Below are positions 57,572-64,000 of a DNA stretch of 64,000 nucleotides, piece after piece. Origin of the DNA: Taenia hydatigena. Taxonomy: Eukaryota > Platyhelminthes > Cestoda > Cyclophyllidea > Taeniidae. The DNA is taken from assembly GCA_036345935.2 (NCBI GenBank), contig JADWOT020000001.1, positions 19,385,098-19,449,097 on the forward strand, written 5' to 3'. The notes below the pieces were generated by a model. It searched no databases, was not told the DNA's origin, and was given only the letters and a program-made list of their open reading frames with translations. Every line of letters starts with the position of its first letter. Position 1 is the first letter of the stretch. Position numbers and translations under genes: made by a program.

Positions 57572-58687
57572 CAGATAATTACCCATCACCAACTGATTAG
57601 TTTTATATCCCTGCAATCCCTGCTGCATCACTTGCATCCACTCATCGTCTGGTGGTGATAATGTTGAAATAAATAATGTGAATGGCATTTCAAAAGATTA
57701 GAACTTACAATCATAACAATGTAGCATAAGTTGTAACCTAGTAGCTTATCACAGCTACACAATTTGCAAACATTTCTCGATTACGCTAATTCGGCACTGT
57801 CCTTTAAGCCTCCCCTCCAGACTTTAGCTGACGAGATGAAGGATTGCATTGCGGTAGATTCTACCTCTACGTTTTGCTAGCATTGCCATGGAGGCTGTAG
57901 ACGACTTAGTAAGTCACTTGGAAAGTGGGATTAGCAAGGTAGAAATGAGGGCTTCGGGAGACACCTCGGTAAAGTGGGACACTACAGGGATTGTCTGCTC
58001 AAGTGTGTGGGTGCTGATGAAAAAGGGTGAATCAACTCTCACCTCTCAGCCTAGGTACAGTGCCCCAGATCAAGAATCTGTGCAGTTGTCAAGTGGAATT
58101 GAGCGTCCACTGCGTCACACATACGTGACACCAGAAAATAAATGCAAATTTTTCGTGTTCCACACATGGGACGTAAGTAGCCAACAAATTATACAAATAC
58201 AGTGTGTATTTGGTGTGTAGAAAGGTAAAGTGACTCAGAAGTAGGGGCTATGGGACGATGAAGCGAATAGGAATGAAGGTCGACTAAGCATGGAAACGAG
58301 ACCCGTGAGACCTACTTCACTCAAATGCCTATTCCACCAACCAAAGTGATTCGCAAAATATTCGTTACTTGCTTTTTTCTACCCTTCCCAAACAGGCACC
58401 CATTCGCTGTGCAACAATGGAAAATAACGTCCATCCATTCGGCGTCATAGTGAGCTGCATTACGTTACACTTTATTTCGCGTTTGGAATAGCACAAACAT
58501 ACAGCCAAAAAGGATAGGGAAGAAGTCACTGACGATGAGAGGCAGTAAAAACGAGGAAAGGGGAAGCTGCATGAAATAGCGCACTCTAAGTGTTGTTTCT
58601 GGCTTGCGAAACAGAAGAAACACGGTTTGATTTGTTGTTCTCCTTGCATCCTCATGGGTGGTCCAGCTGGAATGCACCTGCTAAGCG

Positions 58688-59359
58688 ATGGAATTCACGT
58701 GTGAAATCGTGCAACACTTTGCATCTTTCCTCTCAGTCCTCACCTCCGAGAGGCTGCACCGTGTCGCTCAGCACATCGTGCGTCAGCACACCTGCAACAG
58801 TGTTGCTTGTTCTCAAGGTGTTTCCTCCAATACAGCTGTAATCCTCCATAAACCGCCTGATCATATTGGTAGCGAAATGGCACCAGTTGAGCATTACGAT
58901 GCGCTCACCCGCTCGCCATCACAGCAGTGTGAAATGCCGCCCAAGAGGACATCTGCTCCCACATCACCCTACGTGCCAGTGGAGGAGGACAGTGGCGATT
59001 GTGAGACACTTGGCAAGCCTGCCATTGCACAGCCAGTAGCAGCGCCAATACCAAATCCACACGATACACTGCAACGCATCAGAAAGCTGCGCAGCATTCT
59101 CCAAGTCGACGCATGGCTGCATTCACCTCCACCAATGATTGGAGGTGATGACAGCCCTCACTGCACCACTAGTCCTCACTGCGCGTCTTCATTCACCCAC
59201 AGTGAATGCAGCCATGCGTCGATTCGGAGAATGCGGCGCAGCTTTCTGATGCGTTGCAGTGTATCGTGTGGATTTGGTATTGACGCTGCTTCTGGCTGTG
59301 CGATGGCAGGCTTGCCAAGTGTCTTACAATCGCCACTGTCCGCTTGGATGAACCACTAA
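58688..59359 (+). other. 223-codon open frame running through the fold-back, probably not a gene
   Basis: Same frame as 5,867-6,331 (start MEFTCEIVQHF). In this copy it stays open through both arms of the fold-back, so residues from about 170 are the antisense translation of residues about 100-146 and are not homologous protein. It ends shortly after the hairpin (WMNH). See the substitution count given for 5,867-6,331: about 14 replacement against about 2 silent. Confidence 0.35.
58987..59341. repeat. Fold-back: 140-bp inverted repeat with 75-bp spacer
   Basis: Arms are 58,987-59,126 and 59,202-59,341, with paired positions summing to 118,328 throughout. The arms differ by only a few bases. 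The spacer begins with a small palindrome ('cctccaccaatgattggagg'), then carries 'gacagccctcactgcaccac..', which in copy 1b (6,311-6,357) is present in the reverse orientation directly after the single arm. Transcribed, it would form a long hairpin. Confidence 0.9.
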
Positions 59360-60066
59360 AATACGCGCCTGGTGATTGCACTAAAGTTTATGATGAGGTG
59401 GACATGTTTCCTTGTGGCAACGTCTGGTTTGACACGATTGTACCTACTCCATTTGGGTTGCGCACAAATTGCAAATTGTTAGGTGATGTTAACAAATTGC
59501 GTGAAAAATGCGCATTTATCCAAGAGTTTCCTTTATGATTTCCAATGGACTCACTAGATAAAACGACTCCTCCAAGGTGCACAAGCACCTCCTTTGGGCC
59601 TTCCACCACTAGTGAAGGAAAGGCACTGAATAATCCATGTTCTGTCCAGCGTTGTTAAAATAAAAGCCAAGTTGTCATTCGTCTGTCCAGCCTCTTCAAA
59701 TGTACTAATAATGTGTGCTTCGATTGTTAATAAAGATAGCAATTAAGCATTGCATAGAAGAATGGAATTTGACATGCAGTTGCTTTAATGGCAAGGACTG
59801 CCCCTAGCTACTCCATTAAGCATGCGGATGTCACCTCCGAATGTCATCTCTAAACCCAAACTAGAGTGCGGTGGAGATGAGACCGCTTAAAAGCAAACAT
59901 TCACCCCAAATACTTGACATTGCCAGGGAGGCAAATTCAAATATGCATTTCATTCGAGTGAAGATCAAATTGCATAATCACTAGTCAGTAGCGTCATGCG
60001 CAACTCACCGCATTACTGTGCGCACAAAATGCCCACGGACCCGATGAATCATTTCGGCCGGTGACC
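59342..60066. other. Sequence between R copy 3 and unit B copy 2
   Basis: Single copy in this window. An open frame begins at 59,347, right at the end of the fold-back, and runs 59,347-59,538 (+) with a Cys-containing, non-repetitive composition (YAPGDCTKVYDEVDMFPC). No family is recognised. The rest has no recognisable feature. Confidence 0.4.
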
Positions 60067-61480
60067 CTGTCGTCTTTGAAGCAGCTCGAGAATCCCACAG
60101 CATTGTACTTTGGTCGACCCTAAAGGCAGAGAAGGATGCTTCGCTTTATTGACCTGACTAATAACGAGGAACATGAATAAAGAGTAAGTAAAAGCAACAA
60201 ATGATGGAGAAGAGCAAGTAGCGTGCTGTGAATGCACACCTCTGCAATATGTCACGCAGACGAGTATTGCAATCGTCTCCAACACCATCCGCCCCTATGC
60301 GCTGATAGGTTCCTATTGTGCACTCATACGCGGCCTATGTCGGCACCGCCAATTTGGTTGGAGTCTTTCTCACGCTTCATTTGTCACACCAATGACTTTG
60401 TCCGAATATAGTCAGAGGTCAGAGGCGTCAATTTGAGAGGTACTGCATTGCACGTTATCTCGTTACAAATGGATTGAGAAATGGCATAACACGGTGCAGA
60501 CTTTATAAACTACACTGACAGCAATAAAGCAAGTGGTTTAATGGATTGGTGTTTGAAAAGACTATTGTTGCGTCAAACTTAGGTTGACCTTGCATTAAGT
60601 ACACCCACTTTCCGCCATTACGACAGTGTCAAGTGATGGAGTCGTGTACTGTTCCTGAATCAGAGGAGCAAATTGGCTTCTTCGAAATGACTACGCCGGT
60701 ATCCACATGCATTGACGACATTTAGTCGTGGAGGGTGCTTCTCTCTTCTCTAATGACAAACGCCAACCATTCAATGCCACCATTCAGTAATCAGTTTAAA
60801 AGTACTTCCATCGGCCTTGTGTGTACATGTGCAGTTATGCAGCTTCCCGAGAGTTCCTTGTTAGCAAAAGCAGGCATAACACTGGGGCGAAATGCATGTG
60901 TATTTAGCAAACAGAGGGAACGGGCTGCTGGCGTGGCCCAGAGGTCACCCCACTTGGCTCGGACAATATGGCCACCTAAGTGGCTAAAGCCCAAACCGAC
61001 AGTCAGAACAAACAAAGTATTACAAGTTCTTTTACCGTTTTTGTTTTTCAACAATTCTACTCATCTAACTTGCTCTATTTGTACACACATCCTTTGCAAG
61101 TGATTAATCTTCAAAGAAATTCTTAGTGACGCAGTGGCTTGTAGATCTTCTGTGTTTGCATCAACTCTCAAAGGAGACGTGCGGCAACACGCTAAACATG
61201 CAAATGCACAGGTACCAATGCCAGATTTAACTTTCCTTGCTACACATTATCAACCATGGAGGACGGGACAGTCCCCAGCACCGGGCTGGATGAATGCTAC
61301 ATTGCAATTGCTTTTACCAACATTGATCAGAAAGTACAGACACTTATTCGATAGTTCTTCTATCGCTTCCACGTGGTAGGCGAATGTGGCGAGGAATCCT
61401 AAAGGAACCTTCAAATAATAGCAAAAAGAGCCTTTTATGGCTCATCTCCATCCAAGGTGACTACGTGGACCACTACCCAC
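60067..61480 (+). repeat. Unit B, copy 2
   Basis: Direct repeat of 31,304-33,177 but with a single version of the 488-bp segment (about 60,831-61,306) and about 37 extra bases near 60,112-60,150. It is followed by 61,481-61,749 and then R copy 4. This appears to be the more complete B+R arrangement. Confidence 0.88.
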
Positions 61481-61749
61481 GTACAAGGAAGGACTTGATC
61501 CCTCGAAATGAAACGCAACGTACATCAAAGCAGATCAGATCGTTTGCTTTCCTTCATCGCAGACGCGGTCGCCAGTGCTTCCTGCATGTGTTGTGCTGAT
61601 GTGCTGATGTCCAACTTACTCATTCCAACATCGCTGCTACGCGAACGCTGGAGAGAAGGAGTGCGAGAGGCGAGGCTAGAGAATCGTCTGGTGGTGCTTT
61701 TGTAAAATCATGATTAATGTGTGTGTGGTGATGGGGATTTGACGCTATT
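61481..61749. other. Link between unit B and R, single copy here
   Basis: Missing from copy 2 at 33,177 because of the internal deletion. No gene or motif is recognised. Confidence 0.45.
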
Positions 61750-62667
61750 CGCGTCCTGCAACTCCTTATCATCTAGCCGGACGGAAATTTGGGGAGGTGG
61801 AACACGCGATGTGTCCTCTTTGCATGCTAATTTTGTGGATGGCATCTGTGGGTATTGGCATCGCTTTTGCGGGTTCAGTTAGAACGAGGCTTACACGCTG
61901 CATTCCAGGCAATAGAAGTGGTGTAGCAGTTAAGTGAATTGATCTTGGCGTGGATGAGGGAGGTGTGGAACTGCTTGCTGCTACTTCACCTCGATTGGAA
62001 TGCTTCCGTCGTACAAATCTTTATCCAGCTATCCCACGCAGGCGACCTCTGGCAGGGAACAAACTCAGCCGAATGCAAGGCAAATTCACGTTTCTAAAAG
62101 GGCGTTCCTCAACGTTGGTGATTTTCGAGGTCATAATTTTTATTTTCCAGTTTGGAGTTAATCATGTTAAGCAGTTTGAGCATTGGTGAGTGCTGACCAG
62201 CAGTGAAGTCTCTCAGGTGGGAGGCTTCATCGGTGGGTGGTTGCGGCAGACATTGATAGCCGAGTGCGATGGTAGAGGGAGAGGAAAGGATGAAGAGGGA
62301 GCTTTTGAGTTCCACGAAATAACATTTCAAGGGGAGGTAGTGAAAGTGGCCTAGATATTTAATTTTGTAATCCATTTGTTAGGGCTCAAAGTTGCTGTCT
62401 GCTGACTGCTTAGAGGGACGAGTGAGCATGTGGACGGTCTCATCTCCCCCTTTTACGTCATTAAATAAACGGCAGCAATCGAGAGGCTTGATGGTAGGCA
62501 AGAGTCAGACTTAACCATCATTCTCCTAATTACTGCAACAGCTAAGAGAGAAAGGCATTTCTCATCGAAAACATGCACTGTCACTGAAAGGGTGTACAAT
62601 AGGTACTCACTGAACCTACAATTCCTCAACAGCTAAATTGAGTGTTGATGCAAGTTCCCACATTAGA

Positions 62668-63144
62668 TCAGAAGCAGAAGCCAAGGTATGCGAAGTGCAA
62701 ATCACTGCCATGACACCAAATTGGGAAGAAGTCAACTGCAGATAATGGTTGGTTGGTTGGTTGGTGTGGCAAAAGAAATGGGCTACCATTATCGCGATCG
62801 GCACGCATAAGTGGAATGACGAAGGAAGGATGAATAACCAGCAACTGTGGAGGGTAGCCGTTTTGAAGGATGTGGCAAACAGCCCGAAATGCAAGAACTG
62901 AATTTAAGGCAATCCTTCGCAGTGCAGCAAACCAGACCACAACTGCACTGATGATCAGAGGCAATAGGGCGAGAGCCGTCTTGACGTAGCCTTCTGCTCC
63001 ACCGATAGACGAGTTAATAAGGACGAATGTCGATTGTGTCCTCTGTGTGTGTGGAGTCACCTCACTGACATTCCAATGCAGCATGCTACTGTCGCCAACT
63101 GAAGTAGTGCATCGGACAATTGAAGTGCCTCTTGAGTCTCGCAA
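62668..63144 (-). other. Open frame shared with R copy 1b (158 codons), probably not a gene
   Basis: Counterpart of 3,724-4,200, the same length, with about 17 amino-acid differences from about 20 base differences. The hydrophobic run ALALLPLIISAVVVWFAAL is kept. No coding-type constraint is visible. Confidence 0.35.
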
Positions 63145-63549
63145 ATGTAGCCTGCACTTTGTAAGAACAGAAGAACTTGCTACAATGCATTTTGGTTCAA
63201 GTGGTTTTGCAACAACGAATGCTGGCTACTTTCTTCCTTATGTTGTTTTCGACGGTGCAGGTTCGTCACGAGTGGTTCTACCGGCAATTCCCTCTGACTG
63301 TTACACATTACAAAGGGCTACAGCGTTCAAAGAGTATTGTTTTGCATGTCCAAACGAGATCAAATATCTGCATTGCAATTGAAGGGAATGCCAAGCTCCT
63401 GCGTTGCTTGAGCCTACTAATTCTGCTTTCTTGGGACATTTCAAAGCTACGTTAGGCCACTCAAAACAGCTGGCACCGAATCAGCCTCACAGGCCTTCAC
63501 TGCAATTGCCTGCGAGCTTCCCAATGTTGAGTAAGACCGGTTACAGTCC

Positions 63550-63589
63550 TTCCTCCTCCTCCTCCTCCTCCTCTTCCTCTTCCTCCTCG
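63550..63589 (+). repeat. (TCC)n/(TTC)n microsatellite in R copy 4
   Basis: Same position in R as the other three tracts; about 13 trinucleotides with TTC interruptions. Confidence 0.9.
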
Positions 63590-64000
63590 CAGATATTTAC
63601 CCATCACCAACTGATTAGTTTTATATCCCTGCAATCCCTGTTGCATGACTTGTATCCACTCGTCGTCTAGTAGTGATGGTGGTGGAATAAATAATATGAA
63701 TAACATTTCGGAAGATTTGAACTTGCAATCATAACAATGTAGCATAAGTTGTAACTTAGTAGCTTATCACAACAACACAATTTGCAAACATTTCTCAATT
63801 ACGCTAATTCGGCACTGTCCTTTAAGCCTCCCCTCCAGATTTAGCTGACGAGATGAAGGATTGTATTGCGATAGATTCTACCTCTAGGTTTTGCTAGCAT
63901 TGCCATGAAGGCTGTAGACGACTTAGTAAGTCACTTGGAAAGTGAGATTAGCAAGGTAGAAATGAGGGCTTCGGGAGACACCTCGGTAAAGTGGGACACT

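Larger units (their letters stand above)
56977..59341 (+). repeat. Repeat R, copy 3 (5'-truncated, fold-back at 3' end)
   Basis: Starts inside R ('cgtagccttctgcgccaccg', equivalent to 62,985) immediately after the right outer arm. Follows copy 1b closely to 59,126 and ends in a 140-bp inverted repeat. Landmarks flanking the gap of copy 1b are 224 bases apart here. The TCC tract is at 57,545-57,571. A stop at the position of tcg (copy 4) in the 57,250 region and other changes show that its open frames are drifting. Confidence 0.87.
61750..64000 (+). repeat. Repeat R, copy 4 (runs off window end)
   Basis: Matches copy 1b from about 2,640 and copy 1a at 1-330. Contains the (TTGG)n run at about 62,746-62,764, the 158-codon minus-strand frame (62,668-63,144), the TCC tract at 63,550-63,589 and the start of the 110-codon frame (63,905). 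It is interrupted by the window end, at a point equivalent to about 5,162 of copy 1b, so it should continue beyond. Confidence 0.88.

Overview
The window looks like a gene-poor, repeat-rich piece of a eukaryotic (metazoan) genome. There is no operon structure, no open frame longer than about 325 codons, and base composition is near mid-40s percent G+C by eye. It holds decayed Ty3/gypsy retrotransposon pieces, tRNA-like (SINE-type) sequences, microsatellites and a scaffold gap of 325 N. The gag/pol remnant resembles Ty3/gypsy elements of parasitic flatworms, so a helminth is my best guess, held weakly. I recognise no host gene with a known function.

Layout. (a) 1-6,351: copies of an unclassified long repeat, here called R, interrupted by unrelated sequence at 331-2,639. 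(b) 6,441-9,106: a minus-strand gypsy gag-protease-RT-RNase H remnant with no visible LTRs or integrase, abutting R. (c) 10,984-15,660: left outer arm of a large inverted repeat, including an array of degenerate ~170-bp tandem units and a gypsy scrap. (d) 15,661-25,216: non-repeated filler with several tRNA-like sequences. (e) 25,217-29,915: left inner arm. (f) 29,916-40,996: spacer with a unit-B/R hybrid copy, a 488-bp tandem duplication and a coiled-coil-like pseudo-exon. (g) 40,997-45,690: right inner arm. (h) 45,691-53,848: non-matching filler with gypsy scraps and a third cluster of the ~170-bp repeat. (i) 53,849-56,976: right outer arm. (j) 56,977-64,000: two more R copies and a second unit B, all in direct orientation with region (a).

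The main feature is the nested inverted repeat. Two inner arms of about 4.7 kb (roughly 98% identical by eye) face each other across 11.1 kb. Two outer arms, about equally similar, lie outside them. The segments between outer and inner arms (9.6 kb left, 8.2 kb right) do not appear homologous. Superimposed on this are at least four copies of R in direct orientation, carrying deletions, tandem duplications and a 140-bp fold-back. Open frames shared between R copies differ mostly by amino-acid-changing substitutions, so they look like neutrally drifting repeat DNA, not maintained genes. The window reads as a segmental-duplication or amplicon-type region. Misassembly of repeats remains possible, and long reads would settle it.
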